Assembly: GCF_014648695.1 (NCBI RefSeq)
Contig: NZ_BMRP01000001.1
Coordinates: 720,128 to 784,127 of the forward strand
DNA length: 64,000 nucleotides
Reading direction: 5' to 3'
Origin: Streptomyces albospinus
Lineage (GTDB): Bacteria > Actinomycetota > Actinomycetes > Streptomycetales > Streptomycetaceae
Position 1 is the first letter of the stretch; each line of letters opens with the position of its first letter. Under the pieces are notes generated by a model. That model made no database searches, was not told the origin of the DNA, and saw only the letters and a list, made by a program, of their open reading frames with translations. Positions 25,855 through 34,869 of this stretch are shown piece by piece. The position numbers were made by a program, and so were the translations under genes.

Positions 25855-26337
25855 CTATCTCGTTCCCCAGGTGTAGGTCTGCTTCCGGAGCTTGAGGTAC
25901 ACGAAGCTCTCGGTGGATCGAACGCCGGGAAGCGTGCGGATCCTCTTGTTGATCATTTCCAGGAGGTGGTCGTCGTCCTCGCAGACGATCTCGATGATGA
26001 GATCGAAGGAGCCTGCCGTCATGACGACGTACTCGACTTCCTCCATGGTCGTCAGGGCGTCGGCCACAGGGTCGAGGTCACCCTCGACATTGATGCCGAC
26101 CATTGCCTGCCGACGGAAACCGACCGTGAGGGGGTCGGTGACCGCGACGATCTGCATCACGCCTTGGTCGAGCAGTTTCTGTACGCGTTGGCGTACCGCC
26201 GCCTCGGACAGGCCGACGGCCTTGCCGATCGCGGCGTACGGACGGCGCCCGTCCTCCTGGAGCTGCTCGATGATCGCCAGGGAGACGGAGTCGATCGACG
26301 GGGTGCCGTTTCTGTCACGAGTGGCCACGTCGTTCAC
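25855..26337 (-). CDS. Lrp/AsnC-family transcriptional regulator
   Basis: 160 residues from GTG at 26337; a longer TTG start (26370) is possible. N-terminal helix-turn-helix (IDSVSLAIIEQLQEDGR, then IGKAVGLSEAAVRQRVQKLL), then the RAM ligand-binding domain (VVMTAGSFDLIIEIVCEDDD). Lrp-family proteins form octamers and bind amino acids. It is in one operon with the aminotransferase and divergent from an aldehyde dehydrogenase, so it is the likely local regulator. The ligand could be a polyamine-derived amino acid. Confidence 0.9.
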   Translation of the reverse strand: MNDVATRDRNGTPSIDSVSLAIIEQLQEDGRRPYAAIGKAVGLSEAAVRQRVQKLLDQGVMQIVAVTDPLTVGFRRQAMVGINVEGDLDPVADALTTMEEVEYVVMTAGSFDLIIEIVCEDDDHLLEMINKRIRTLPGVRSTESFVYLKLRKQTYTWGTR

Positions 26338-26378
26338 TGTGCACGAGGTTCGACTGTATGGCAACCCCAAATCGATGA

Positions 26379-26412
26379 AATCAGTTGTGTAGCGATCGAG
26401 ATTTCACTGATT
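26379..26412. promoter_or_regulatory. Inverted repeat, candidate Lrp operator
   Basis: AATCAGT (26379-26385) and ACTGATT (26406-26412) are perfect inverses. Nested within are GAAATC (26377-26382) and GATTTC (26400-26405). The element is markedly AT-rich compared with its surroundings and lies between the divergent Lrp and dehydrogenase genes. Confidence 0.4.
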
Positions 26413-26437
26413 CCGTTGTTCGATCGGCCTGGGTGTG

Positions 26438-26465
26438 TTGAAAACGTCGCCGTCGCGGCTAGGGT
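26438..26465 (+). promoter_or_regulatory. Vegetative-type promoter for the aldehyde dehydrogenase
   Basis: TTGAAA (26438-26443), 16-base spacer, TAGGGT (26460-26465), 41 bp before the GTG. Close to the HrdB consensus. Confidence 0.6.
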
Positions 26466-26506
26466 GGGTATCCAACCACCGGATATCTGACTGAAGGGGG
26501 CGCACA

Positions 26507-27961
26507 GTGACCACCGCACTGCGTCGTCTGCGCAACTACATCGACGGGGAGTTCCGGGACGCCGCCGACGGCCGGACCACGGAGGTGGTCAACCCCGCGA
26601 CGGGCGAGCCCTACGCCACTGCCCCTCTGTCGGGCTCCGCGGACGTGGACGCGGCCATGGCGGCTGCCGAGGCGGCATTCCCCGCCTGGCGCGACCTGAT
26701 CCCCGCCGAGCGCCAGAAGGTCCTCCTCAAGATCGCCGACCGCTTCGAGGAGCGCGCCGAGGAGCTGATCGCCGCCGAGTCCGAGAACTGCGGCAAGCCG
26801 ATCGCCCTCGTACGCTCCGAGGAGATCCCGCCGATGGTGGACCAGATCCGCTTCTTCGCGGGTGCCGCCCGGATGCTCGAAGGCCGCTCGGCCGGCGAGT
26901 ACATGGACGGCTTCACCTCCATCATCCGGCGGGAGCCGGTCGGTGTCTGCGCCCAGGTCGCGCCGTGGAACTACCCGATGATGATGGCCGTGTGGAAGTT
27001 CGCCCCGGCACTCGCCGCGGGCAACACCGTGGTCATCAAGCCCTCCGACACCACCCCCGCCTCGACGGTGCTGATCGCCGACATCATCGGCGGTGTGCTG
27101 GACGAACTGGGCCACTCCCGCGGCGTGTTCAACGTGATCTGCGGCGACCGGGAGACCGGCCGCCTGATGGTCGAGCACAAGGTGCCGGCGATGGCCTCGA
27201 TCACCGGCTCGGTGCGCGCCGGTATGCAGGTCGCCGAGTCAGCCTCCAAGGACCTCAAGCGGGTCCACCTGGAGCTGGGCGGCAAGGCGCCGGTCGTGGT
27301 CTTCGAGGACACCGACATCGCCAAGGCCGTCGAGGACATCGCCATCGCCGGCTACTTCAACGCCGGCCAGGACTGTACGGCCGCCACCCGCGTGCTCGTC
27401 CAGGAGTCCATCCACGACGAGTTCGTCGCCGCGCTGGCCAAGGCCGCCTCGGAGACCAGGACCGGTGCGGTCGACGACGAGGACGTGCTGTACGGCCCGC
27501 TGAACAACGCCAACCAGCTCGCGCAGGTCAAGGGCTTCATCGAGCGGCTGCCCGCGCACGCCAAGATCGAGGCGGGCGGCGAACAGGTCGGCGAGAAGGG
27601 CTACTTCTTCGCGCCCACCGTCGTCTCGGGCCTCAAGCAGGACGACGAGATCGTCCAGAACGAGGTCTTCGGGCCGGTCATCACCGTCCAGTCCTTCCGC
27701 GACGAGGCGCAGGCGCTGGAGTGGGCCAACGGCGTCGAGTACGCGCTGGCGTCCTCGGTGTGGACCAAGGACCACGCCCGGGCGATGCGGATGTCCAAGG
27801 GCCTCGACTTCGGCTGCGTGTGGATCAACACCCACATCCCGCTGGTCGCCGAGATGCCGCACGGCGGGTTCAAGAAGTCCGGCTACGGCAAGGACCTCTC
27901 GTCCTACGGCTTCGACGACTACACCCGGATCAAGCACGTGATGACCTCGCTGGGCGGCTGA
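26507..27961 (+). CDS. Aldehyde dehydrogenase, gamma-aminobutyraldehyde type
   Basis: 484 residues from GTG with GAAGGGGG upstream. NAD-dependent ALDH motifs: APWNYPMMMAVWK, general-base Glu in LELGGKAP, nucleophile Cys in NAGQDCTAATR, and EVFGPVITV. The GQDCTAATR form and the IRREPVGVCAQV stretch are typical of aminobutyraldehyde dehydrogenases (PatD/PuuC side of the family), which oxidise the product of diamine transamination to GABA. Divergent from the Lrp-aminotransferase operon, forming one functional unit. Confidence 0.9.
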   Translation: MTTALRRLRNYIDGEFRDAADGRTTEVVNPATGEPYATAPLSGSADVDAAMAAAEAAFPAWRDLIPAERQKVLLKIADRFEERAEELIAAESENCGKPIALVRSEEIPPMVDQIRFFAGAARMLEGRSAGEYMDGFTSIIRREPVGVCAQVAPWNYPMMMAVWKFAPALAAGNTVVIKPSDTTPASTVLIADIIGGVLDELGHSRGVFNVICGDRETGRLMVEHKVPAMASITGSVRAGMQVAESASKDLKRVHLELGGKAPVVVFEDTDIAKAVEDIAIAGYFNAGQDCTAATRVLVQESIHDEFVAALAKAASETRTGAVDDEDVLYGPLNNANQLAQVKGFIERLPAHAKIEAGGEQVGEKGYFFAPTVVSGLKQDDEIVQNEVFGPVITVQSFRDEAQALEWANGVEYALASSVWTKDHARAMRMSKGLDFGCVWINTHIPLVAEMPHGGFKKSGYGKDLSSYGFDDYTRIKHVMTSLGG

Positions 27962-28024
27962 GCCGCCGGCGGACCCGGGGGATCCCCGCCGTCGGGCGGC
28001 ACGGGACGCTCGACACACCGTCGC

Positions 28025-28071
28025 GGGCGGAGGCCCGGCAACTGACGCTCTGTCTCTTGCCGCCTCCGCCC
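28025..28071 (+). terminator. Hairpin between the dehydrogenase and the binding protein
   Basis: GGGCGGAGGC (28025-28034) pairs perfectly with GCCTCCGCCC (28062-28071) around a 27-nt loop. It lies 8 bp before the first possible start of the next gene, so it may also affect its translation. Confidence 0.4.
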
Positions 28072-28093
28072 GTGGCACGTGAGAGTGCTCGCC

Positions 28094-29275
28094 ATGGCTG
28101 ATCTTTCGCGGCGTTCGCTGCTTCGGGGCATGGGCGGAATCGGTGTGACCGGGGCGCTGGCCGCCATGACGGGGTGCGGGGTGCCGCCGGCGTATGTCGA
28201 CGCGGCCGACCGCGAGAGCCCGGACCGCTCCGCGCAGGACCGCAGGCTGGTCTTCGCCAACTGGCCGCTCTACATCGACGTCGACGACCACGACAAGCAG
28301 CGCCGGCCCACCCTGGACGCGTTCCAGAAGAGCACCGGGACCTCGGTGACGTACACCGAGGAGATCAACGACAACGACGAGTTCTTCGGGAAGATCAGCC
28401 CCGCGTTGATGAACCACCAGGCCACCGGCCGCGATCTCATCGTCGTCAGCGACTGGATGTGCGCCCGGTTCGTCCGGCTGGGATGGGTCGAGACGATGGA
28501 CCGGAAGGCCCAGCCGAACGTCGCGAAGTACCTCGATCCGCTGCTGCGCACGCCGCACTTCGACCCCGGCCGGATGCACTCGGTGCCCTGGCAGTCCGGG
28601 ATCACCGGCATCGCCTACAACCGCAGGAAGCTCGGCCGGGAGATCAAGCACACCTCCGACCTGTGGAAGGACGACCTCCGCGGCCGGGTCACCCTGCTGT
28701 CCGGGCTCGACGAGGCGTTCGCGATGCTGCTCCAGGGCAACGGCGTCGACATCACCCGCTGGACCGCCGACGACTTCCACCGGATGATCGACCAGGTCCG
28801 CGGCCTGGTCCGCAGGGGCCAGGTCCGCCGCTTCACCGGCAACGACTACATCAAGGACCTGGACTCCGGTGATGTGCTGGCCGCGCAGGCGTACTCCGGC
28901 GATGTGATCCAGTTGCAGGCGGACAACCCGGACATCGAGTTCGTGGTGCCGGAGGAGGGGGCCGAGCTGTGGGCGGAGAGCATGATGATCCCCAACCTCG
29001 CGGCCCACAAGCGGAACGCGGAGCGGCTGATCGACTACTACTACCGGCCCGAGGTCGCGGCGGAGCTGGCCGCCTGGGTCAACTACGTGTGCCCGGTGCC
29101 GGCCGCGCGGGAGGTGCTGGCCTCGTCGAAGGACAAGGACCGGGCCAAGCTCGCCGAGGACCCGCTGATCTTCCCGGGCGCGCAGTTGCGCAGGCGGCTG
29201 GCCATCGCACGGGACATCACGGCCGGGGAGCGGACCGAGTTCGCGAAGGAGTGGAACGCGATCGTGGGGCTGTAG
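28094..29275 (+). CDS. Orphan PotD-like polyamine-binding lipoprotein
   Basis: 393 residues from ATG 28094; GTG codons at 28079 and 28085 are alternatives. The N-terminus has a Tat-like SRRSLLRG and a lipobox ending at Cys28 (MTGC). The body shares blocks with the second PotD-like protein at 33547 (EINDNDEFFGK, TGRDLIV, DWMCAR, RRFTGNDY), so the two are paralogues. It binds a polyamine or similar cation outside the membrane. No permease or ATPase follows, so it presumably feeds the importer encoded at 34870-37810 or has a sensing role. Confidence 0.85.
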   Translation: MADLSRRSLLRGMGGIGVTGALAAMTGCGVPPAYVDAADRESPDRSAQDRRLVFANWPLYIDVDDHDKQRRPTLDAFQKSTGTSVTYTEEINDNDEFFGKISPALMNHQATGRDLIVVSDWMCARFVRLGWVETMDRKAQPNVAKYLDPLLRTPHFDPGRMHSVPWQSGITGIAYNRRKLGREIKHTSDLWKDDLRGRVTLLSGLDEAFAMLLQGNGVDITRWTADDFHRMIDQVRGLVRRGQVRRFTGNDYIKDLDSGDVLAAQAYSGDVIQLQADNPDIEFVVPEEGAELWAESMMIPNLAAHKRNAERLIDYYYRPEVAAELAAWVNYVCPVPAAREVLASSKDKDRAKLAEDPLIFPGAQLRRRLAIARDITAGERTEFAKEWNAIVGL

Positions 29276-29340
29276 GAGCCCGTCGCCGGGGGGCGGGCCG
29301 GTGGCCGCGGGGGCCAACCGGCGTGCCAGACTTGGCGGTT

Positions 29341-29928
29341 ATGCCGATCTCTGTGGTCAAGCCGAAGGTCCCCGAACCGTCCGCGCCGCCCGTCGACGGG
29401 ATACCGGTCGACGGGATTGCGCCCGCCGTCACGCTGGGGCTGTTCGCCGCATGGGCGCTGCACGACGCGGAGGAGGTGGCGTTCGGGCCGCGCTGGGTCC
29501 GGGAGAACGTACCGGCCCTGCGGAAGCGCTTCCCCCGGGTGCCGGAGCGGGTCTGGCAGGCCATGGAGGGCGTCACCGAGCGGGAGTTCGCGGCGGCGGT
29601 CGGTGTGATGGCGGTCATCGTGGCCGCCGCGGCCGTCCGCGGACACCGCACGGGCGGCCGGTCCGCGTTCTTCCAGAGCACGCTGGACGGCTTCGGGCTG
29701 CACGGCCTGATGCATCTCGCACAGGCGGCGGCCACCCGCGGCTACACCCCGGGCTCCGCCACCTCGCCCGTGCTCGTCATCCCCTTCACGCTCTGGGCGC
29801 GCGGCCGGCTGCGGCGTGCCGGCCGGCTGCGCCCGACGACCGTCGCCAGTGCCGTCCGGGGCGTGGCCGCCGCGGGCGCGGCCACGGTCGTCTCGCACGG
29901 GGTGGCACGGCGGCTGGTCCGGAACTGA
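29341..29928 (+). CDS. HXXEE-domain membrane protein
   Basis: 195 residues from ATG 29341. The HXXEE motif is seen as LHDAEEVAFG near residue 40, within the first of about four hydrophobic segments; a second His (GLHGLMHLAQ) and conserved Pro/Phe follow. The family consists of small predicted membrane proteins with unknown function, possibly metal-binding. There is no ribosome-binding site; CAGACT at 29327-29332 may be the -10 of a near-leaderless transcript. Not obviously linked to polyamine metabolism. Confidence 0.72.
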   Translation: MPISVVKPKVPEPSAPPVDGIPVDGIAPAVTLGLFAAWALHDAEEVAFGPRWVRENVPALRKRFPRVPERVWQAMEGVTEREFAAAVGVMAVIVAAAAVRGHRTGGRSAFFQSTLDGFGLHGLMHLAQAAATRGYTPGSATSPVLVIPFTLWARGRLRRAGRLRPTTVASAVRGVAAAGAATVVSHGVARRLVRN

Positions 29929-30017
29929 CCCGCGCACCGGTCGCCGCCCCAACCGGCGCCGCGCAGAGGGGGGTTGCCCCGCCCGCGCGGCACCGGCGAT
30001 GACCCACCCGACAAGCC

Positions 30018-31040
30018 CTAGCCGCGCCAGCTGCGCGCGTAGGCGTCGATCTCGGCCGCCAGCCGGGCCTTGGCCGCGTCGTCCATGAACGAGGCGGTCA
30101 CGGCGTTCTTGGCGAGGGCGGTCAGGCCCGTGGTGTCCAGCTCCAGGAGGCGGGCGGCGACGGCGTATTCGGTGTTCAGGTCGGTGCCGAACATCGGCGG
30201 GTCGTCGCTGTTGACGGTGACCAGGACGCCGGCGTCGACCAGCTCCTTGAGGGGGTGCTCGTCGAGTGTGCGGACGGCGCGGGTGGCGATGTTGGACGTC
30301 GGGCAGACCTCCAACGCGATGCGGCGCTCGGCGAGATGGGCCAGCAGCTGCGGGTCCTGGGCGGCGCTGATGCCGTGGCCGATGCGCTCGGCGCGCAGGT
30401 CGCGGAGGGCGTCCCAGATCGTGCCGGGGCCGGTGGTCTCGCCGGCGTGCGGGACGGAGCGCAGCCCGGCGGCGATGGCCCGGTCGAAGTACGGCTTGAA
30501 CTGGGGCCGCGGTACGCCGATTTCGGGTCCGCCGAGGCCGAACGAGACCAGCCCCTCGGGCTGGAGCTCGCAGGCGATGCGGGCGGTCTCCTCGGCGGCC
30601 TCCAGGCCGGCCTCGCCGGGGATGTCGAAGCACCAGCGCAGCACCACTCCCAGCTCGGCCTCGGCCGACTTCCTGGCGTCCTCGATGGCCTCGACGAACG
30701 CGGCGTCCGGGATGCCGCGGCGGACCGAGCTGAACGGGGTGATGGTCAGCTCGGCGTAGCGGATCTGCTGGCGGGCCATGTCGCGGGCGACCTCGTACGT
30801 CAGCAGCCGCACGTCCTCGGCGTCGCGGATCAGGTCCACGACGGAGAGGTAGACCTCGATGAAGTGCGCGAAGTCGCGGAAGGTGAAGTAGTCCGCGAGC
30901 GCCTCGGGGTCGCTGGGCACGGCGGAGTCGGGGTGCCGGGCGGCCAGCTCGGCGACGATGCGCGGCGAGGCCGAGCCGACGTGGTGGACATGCAGCTCCG
31001 CCTTGGGCAGGCCCGCGATGAAGGCGTCGAGGTCGGACAA
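30018..31040 (-). CDS. Add-family deaminase, probably 6-aminodeoxyfutalosine deaminase
   Basis: 340 residues. The TTG start (31040) is supported by a strong AGGAGGAA five bases upstream. Metal-site motifs of the adenosine deaminase superfamily are intact: ELHVHHVGSASPR, PHAGETTGP, ERIGHGIS, VCPTSN and NSDDPPMFG. The first motif has HxHHxGSxxPR instead of HxHLDGSL. A related S. avermitilis protein (Sav2595) deaminates 6-aminodeoxyfutalosine in the futalosine menaquinone route, with an Arg after strand 1 implicated in specificity. The Arg in ASPR fits. Annotated adenosine deaminase in many genomes; the specific role is inferred. Confidence 0.85.
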   Translation of the reverse strand: MSDLDAFIAGLPKAELHVHHVGSASPRIVAELAARHPDSAVPSDPEALADYFTFRDFAHFIEVYLSVVDLIRDAEDVRLLTYEVARDMARQQIRYAELTITPFSSVRRGIPDAAFVEAIEDARKSAEAELGVVLRWCFDIPGEAGLEAAEETARIACELQPEGLVSFGLGGPEIGVPRPQFKPYFDRAIAAGLRSVPHAGETTGPGTIWDALRDLRAERIGHGISAAQDPQLLAHLAERRIALEVCPTSNIATRAVRTLDEHPLKELVDAGVLVTVNSDDPPMFGTDLNTEYAVAARLLELDTTGLTALAKNAVTASFMDDAAKARLAAEIDAYARSWRG

Positions 31041-31083
31041 CGGTTCCTCCTGGATGAGGGGCGGCGCGGACAGTGCGGTCCGG

Positions 31084-31701
31084 TCATCGTATGGGGGCGG
31101 TGGTTTCCCCTTCCGCCAGCCTCTGGCGCGCCTCCATGAGGGCGAAGCCGAGGAGGTTGTGACCGCGCCAGCGGGCCGGGTCGCCGGCGCGCTCGTCGTC
31201 GGCGGCGAGGCCGATGCCCCAGACGCGGTCCAGAGGGCTGGCCTCCACCAGGACCCGGGAGCCGGTGCCCAGCAGGAACTCCCGCAGATCGGCGTGGTGG
31301 CCGAATTTGTGCAGGCTGCCTTCGAGGACGAGGGCGAAGCGGTGGCGCTGCCAGCGCGCCTCGTCGAAACCGCCCACGCTCCGCCCGGCGTCCTTGGCCT
31401 CCTTGGGATGGCGGGCGGCTATCGCGCGCCGCTCCGCCTCCGCGTCGCCGAACAGACGGGCCTTGCCGGCCATCATCCAGTGCTCGGCGGTCGCATAGCG
31501 GACCCCGTCGACGGTGAAGGGGGAGGGCCACCACTGGCTGAAACAGCTCGCCCCGATACGGCCGTCGCGCAGCGGGCGATGACCCCAGAAGTGGACATAT
31601 CTGACGCGCTTGCCGGCGGCGGACAGTGCGCTCAGTTCTTCGACCGAGCGCGGTCCGTCCGCGGTGCGCCCGGCCATGATCCCCGTGGTGTCGTGCAGCA
31701 T
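31084..31701 (-). CDS. NADAR (YbiA-like) family protein
   Basis: 205 residues. NADAR signature: GHRPLRDGRIGASCFSQWWP, YATAEHWMMAGKARLFGD, LDRVWGIGLA and WRGHNLLGFALMEAR. The family cleaves N-glycosidic bonds, including riboflavin-pathway intermediates (YbiA) and ADP-ribose from modified guanine in some DarT systems. No toxin gene lies next to it. It is placed 43 bp upstream of, and in the same direction as, the add-family gene, so both may be transcribed together. A CAGAAT six bases before the ATG suggests a leaderless start. Confidence 0.82.
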   Translation of the reverse strand: MLHDTTGIMAGRTADGPRSVEELSALSAAGKRVRYVHFWGHRPLRDGRIGASCFSQWWPSPFTVDGVRYATAEHWMMAGKARLFGDAEAERRAIAARHPKEAKDAGRSVGGFDEARWQRHRFALVLEGSLHKFGHHADLREFLLGTGSRVLVEASPLDRVWGIGLAADDERAGDPARWRGHNLLGFALMEARQRLAEGETTAPIR

Positions 31702-31711
31702 GCCGAGATTC

Positions 31712-31729
31712 TGTCAGCGGGCACTGACA
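31712..31729. promoter_or_regulatory. Palindrome just upstream of the NADAR gene
   Basis: TGTCAG-CGGGCA-CTGACA, a 6-bp perfect inverted repeat overlapping the probable -10. Candidate operator. Confidence 0.3.
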
Positions 31730-31784
31730 ACGTGTCGGGGTCCCGGACCCCTGAATTCGCAGAATTCGTCGCGTAACCAAAAGG

Positions 31785-31805
31785 CAACAACGGAATCACT
31801 TGTTG
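31785..31805. promoter_or_regulatory. Inverted repeat upstream of the second aldehyde dehydrogenase
   Basis: CAACAA (31785-31790), 9 bases, TTGTTG (31800-31805), in a relatively AT-rich segment 100 bp before the gene. Candidate regulator site. Confidence 0.3.
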
Positions 31806-31903
31806 GTCGCCTTCAGCTCTGTCAAGATCGGCCATCGAATCCGGAAATAGCTACGCCTGGCTGTGCCGCTGCGCGGCCCCGGCGCCCGGCGGAGGAGAGC
31901 ACC

Positions 31904-33433
31904 ATGGACCAGCGATTCGATGTGACCGAGCGATTCGCCGAGGGCGCGCAATTCATCGCCGGCCGTCTTTGCGGCGGCACTTCCGGCCGCATGCAGGACG
32001 TCGTGGACCCGGCCACCGGAGAGACCGTCCTCCACTACGAACTCGCAGGCACGGGCGATGTGGACGCCGCCGTGGCGGCTGCGCGGGAGGCGTTTCCCGG
32101 ATGGTCGCGGGCCACGCCGGGCGAGCGTTCCGACACCCTGCACCGCTTCGCCGCGGCGCTCGCCGAGGACGCCGAGGACCTCGCCGCCGCCGAATCGCTG
32201 AACTGCGGAAAGCCGATCAGGCTCAGCAAGGAGTTCGACGTCCCGGGGTCGATCGACAACGCCGCGTTCTTCGCCGGTGCCGCACGCCACCTCGAAGGCA
32301 AGGCGGCCGGGGAATACAGCGGCGACCACACCTCGGTGATCCGCCGGGAACCCATCGGCGTCGTCGGCTCCGTCGCGCCCTGGAACTACCCGCTCCAGAT
32401 GGCCGCCTGGAAGGTGCTGCCGGCCGTCGCGGCGGGCAACACGATCGTCCTCAAGCCCGCCGAGATCACCCCGCTGACCTCGCTGCTGTTCGCCCAGGCC
32501 GCACAGCGCGCGGGGCTCCCGGACGGGGTGCTCAACATCGTCTCGGGGGCGGGCCGGGACGCCGGCGAGCACCTGGTCGGCCACGCCGGCGTCGCCATGA
32601 CCTCTTTCACCGGCTCGACCGGGGTCGGCAGGCGCGTCGCCGAGATCGCCACCGGGACGGTCAAGCGGATCCACCTGGAACTGGGCGGCAAGGCCCCGTT
32701 CGTGGTCTTCGACGACGCGGACCTGGAGGCCGCGGTCCACGGCGCGGTCGCCGGGGCGCTGATCAACACGGGCCAGGACTGCACCGCCGCCACCCGGGCC
32801 TATGTCCAACGCCCGCTCTACGACGCGTTCGTGAGCGGGGTCGCCGATCTGATGGCGACCGTACGGCTGGGCGACCCGTTCGACCCGTCGACCGACCTCG
32901 GGCCGCTGATCTCGCACGCCCAACGGGACCGGGTGGCCGGCTTCGTCGAGCGCGCCCGGGGGTACGCCACCGTCGTCACCGGCGGCGGGGCGCCCGACTT
33001 CGGCAGCGGCAGTGCGCTGTCCAAGGGGGCGTACTACCGGCCGACGCTGATCGCCGGGGCCGCCCAGGACAGCGAGATCGTGCAGTCCGAGATCTTCGGG
33101 CCGGTGCTGGCCGTGCTGCCCTTCGACAGCGACGACGAGGGCATCGCGCTCGCCAACGACACCCCCTACGGACTGGCCGCCTCCGCCTGGAGCCGCGACG
33201 TCTACCGCACCGGCCGGGCCACCCGCGAGATCAACGCGGGCTGCGTCTGGGTCAACGACCACATCCCGATCATCAGCGAGATGCCGCACGGCGGCGCCAA
33301 GGCGTCCGGCTTCGGCAAGGACATGTCGGCGTACTCCTTCGAGGAGTACACGCAGGTCAAGCACGTCATGTACGACAACACCGCGGTGGCCAGGAAGGAC
33401 TGGCACCGCACGATCTTCGGGGACCGCGGGTAG
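31904..33433 (+). CDS. Aldehyde dehydrogenase, aminoaldehyde/betaine-aldehyde-like
   Basis: 509 residues from ATG 31904 with GGAGGAGAG upstream. Motifs: APWNYPLQMAAWK, LELGGKAP (general base), TGQDCTAATR (nucleophile Cys) and EIFGPVLAVLP. It is a close paralogue of the enzyme at 26507, with a longer N-terminus (about 20 residues) and C-terminus. It leads the PotD-PotA-PotB-PotC-oxidase operon, so it should oxidise the aldehyde made from imported polyamines. Confidence 0.9.
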   Translation: MDQRFDVTERFAEGAQFIAGRLCGGTSGRMQDVVDPATGETVLHYELAGTGDVDAAVAAAREAFPGWSRATPGERSDTLHRFAAALAEDAEDLAAAESLNCGKPIRLSKEFDVPGSIDNAAFFAGAARHLEGKAAGEYSGDHTSVIRREPIGVVGSVAPWNYPLQMAAWKVLPAVAAGNTIVLKPAEITPLTSLLFAQAAQRAGLPDGVLNIVSGAGRDAGEHLVGHAGVAMTSFTGSTGVGRRVAEIATGTVKRIHLELGGKAPFVVFDDADLEAAVHGAVAGALINTGQDCTAATRAYVQRPLYDAFVSGVADLMATVRLGDPFDPSTDLGPLISHAQRDRVAGFVERARGYATVVTGGGAPDFGSGSALSKGAYYRPTLIAGAAQDSEIVQSEIFGPVLAVLPFDSDDEGIALANDTPYGLAASAWSRDVYRTGRATREINAGCVWVNDHIPIISEMPHGGAKASGFGKDMSAYSFEEYTQVKHVMYDNTAVARKDWHRTIFGDRG

Positions 33434-33546
33434 CCGCCTCGCCGGCGGGCGCCCCTCCCGGGCGCCCGCACCGCCCGCGGCCGGCGCCGTGCGGCACCGT
33501 CCCCACCGGCCGAGCGCCGGGCACAACCCCTGAAAGGGCACCGCGC

Positions 33547-34812
33547 ATGGACCACCACGAGCAGCCCGCACCCCTGGTGCCTCCCGCCCCCCTCTCCGCG
33601 GTCGAGCTCACCGCCATGCGCCGCAGTCTCACCGACGGCCGGCTGGCCGTGACCCGCCGCTCGCTGCTGCGCGCGGGCGGCGCCCTGGCGGCCGTGGCGG
33701 GCGGCGCCGCCGCCCTGTCGGCCTGTGGAATCGCCCCCGCGGGCCGTACCGACGCGGCGCTCACCGTGGACCACTCGGCGGCGGAGAAGCGGATCCACTT
33801 CTCCAGCTGGACGCAGTACATGGACGTCAGCGACGACGGGAAGCACCATCCGACGCTGGACGCGTTCCGGCGGCGGACCGGGATCACCGTCGACTACACC
33901 GAGGACATCAACGACAACGACGAGTTCTTCGGCAAGGTCCAGGCGCAGCTCGCCAACGGGCAGGACACCGGCCGCGATCTGATCGTGCTCACCGACTGGA
34001 TGTGCGCCCGGATGATCTCCCTCGGCTGGATCCAGCCGCTCGACCGGTCGCAACTGCCGCACGCCTCGGCCAACCTGGCGGCCCAGTACCGCAATCCGTC
34101 CTGGGACCCGGGCCGCAAGCACTCCTACGTCTGGCAGGGCATCCCCGCGATCATCGCGTACAACAAGAGGGCCACCGGCGGACGCACGGTCGACTCGGTC
34201 GGCCAGCTGCTGGAGGACCCGCAGCTCGCCGGCCGGGTCGGCTTCCTCTCCGAGATGCGCGACACCATCGGGCTGACCCTGCTGGACATGGGCAAGCGGC
34301 CCGAGGACGCCACCGCCGACGACTTCGACGCGGCCCTCGCCCGGCTCCAGAAAGCCGTCGACCGCAAGCAGATCCGCCGCTTCACCGGCAACGACTACAC
34401 CAGCGACCTGGAAAAGGGCGACCTCGCCGCGTGCGTGGCCTGGGCCGGCGACGTCGTCCAGCTCCAGAGCGACAACCCCGCCATCGGCTATGCCGTCCCC
34501 AAGGCCGGCTACATGACGTCGACCGACAACCTGATGGTGCCCGGCAAGGCGCGCCACAAGGAGAACGCCGAACGGCTCATCGACTACTTCTACGAGCCGG
34601 CGGTGGCGGCCCGGCTCGCCGCGTTCATCAACTACGCCTGCCCCGTCGACGGCGTACGCGGCGAACTCGCCAAGATCGACAAGGAGCTGGCGGAGAACCC
34701 GCTGATCCTGCCGGACCAGGAGATGATCGCCCGATCCCACTCCTTCCGCGCGCTGACCCCTCAGGAGAACCGGGCGTTCAACCAGAAGTTCTCCGACCTC
34801 ACCGGCGCCTGA
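33547..34812 (+). CDS. potD: Spermidine/putrescine ABC transporter substrate-binding lipoprotein
   Basis: 421 residues. After a 35-residue cytoplasmic lead there is a twin-arginine type signal (TRRSLLRAGG, Arg37-Arg38) and lipobox LSAC (Cys60). The mature part is a PotD-like binding fold with TEDINDNDEFFGKVQAQL and MCARMISLGWIQPLD. It is paralogous to the orphan protein at 28094. The permeases and ATPase follow directly. The particular polyamine cannot be read from the sequence. Confidence 0.92.
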   Translation: MDHHEQPAPLVPPAPLSAVELTAMRRSLTDGRLAVTRRSLLRAGGALAAVAGGAAALSACGIAPAGRTDAALTVDHSAAEKRIHFSSWTQYMDVSDDGKHHPTLDAFRRRTGITVDYTEDINDNDEFFGKVQAQLANGQDTGRDLIVLTDWMCARMISLGWIQPLDRSQLPHASANLAAQYRNPSWDPGRKHSYVWQGIPAIIAYNKRATGGRTVDSVGQLLEDPQLAGRVGFLSEMRDTIGLTLLDMGKRPEDATADDFDAALARLQKAVDRKQIRRFTGNDYTSDLEKGDLAACVAWAGDVVQLQSDNPAIGYAVPKAGYMTSTDNLMVPGKARHKENAERLIDYFYEPAVAARLAAFINYACPVDGVRGELAKIDKELAENPLILPDQEMIARSHSFRALTPQENRAFNQKFSDLTGA

Positions 34813-34869
34813 GCCGCGCACCAGGCCCGGCCCGAGCCGTTCTGCCCTCCGACCCACGGGACGACCCAC

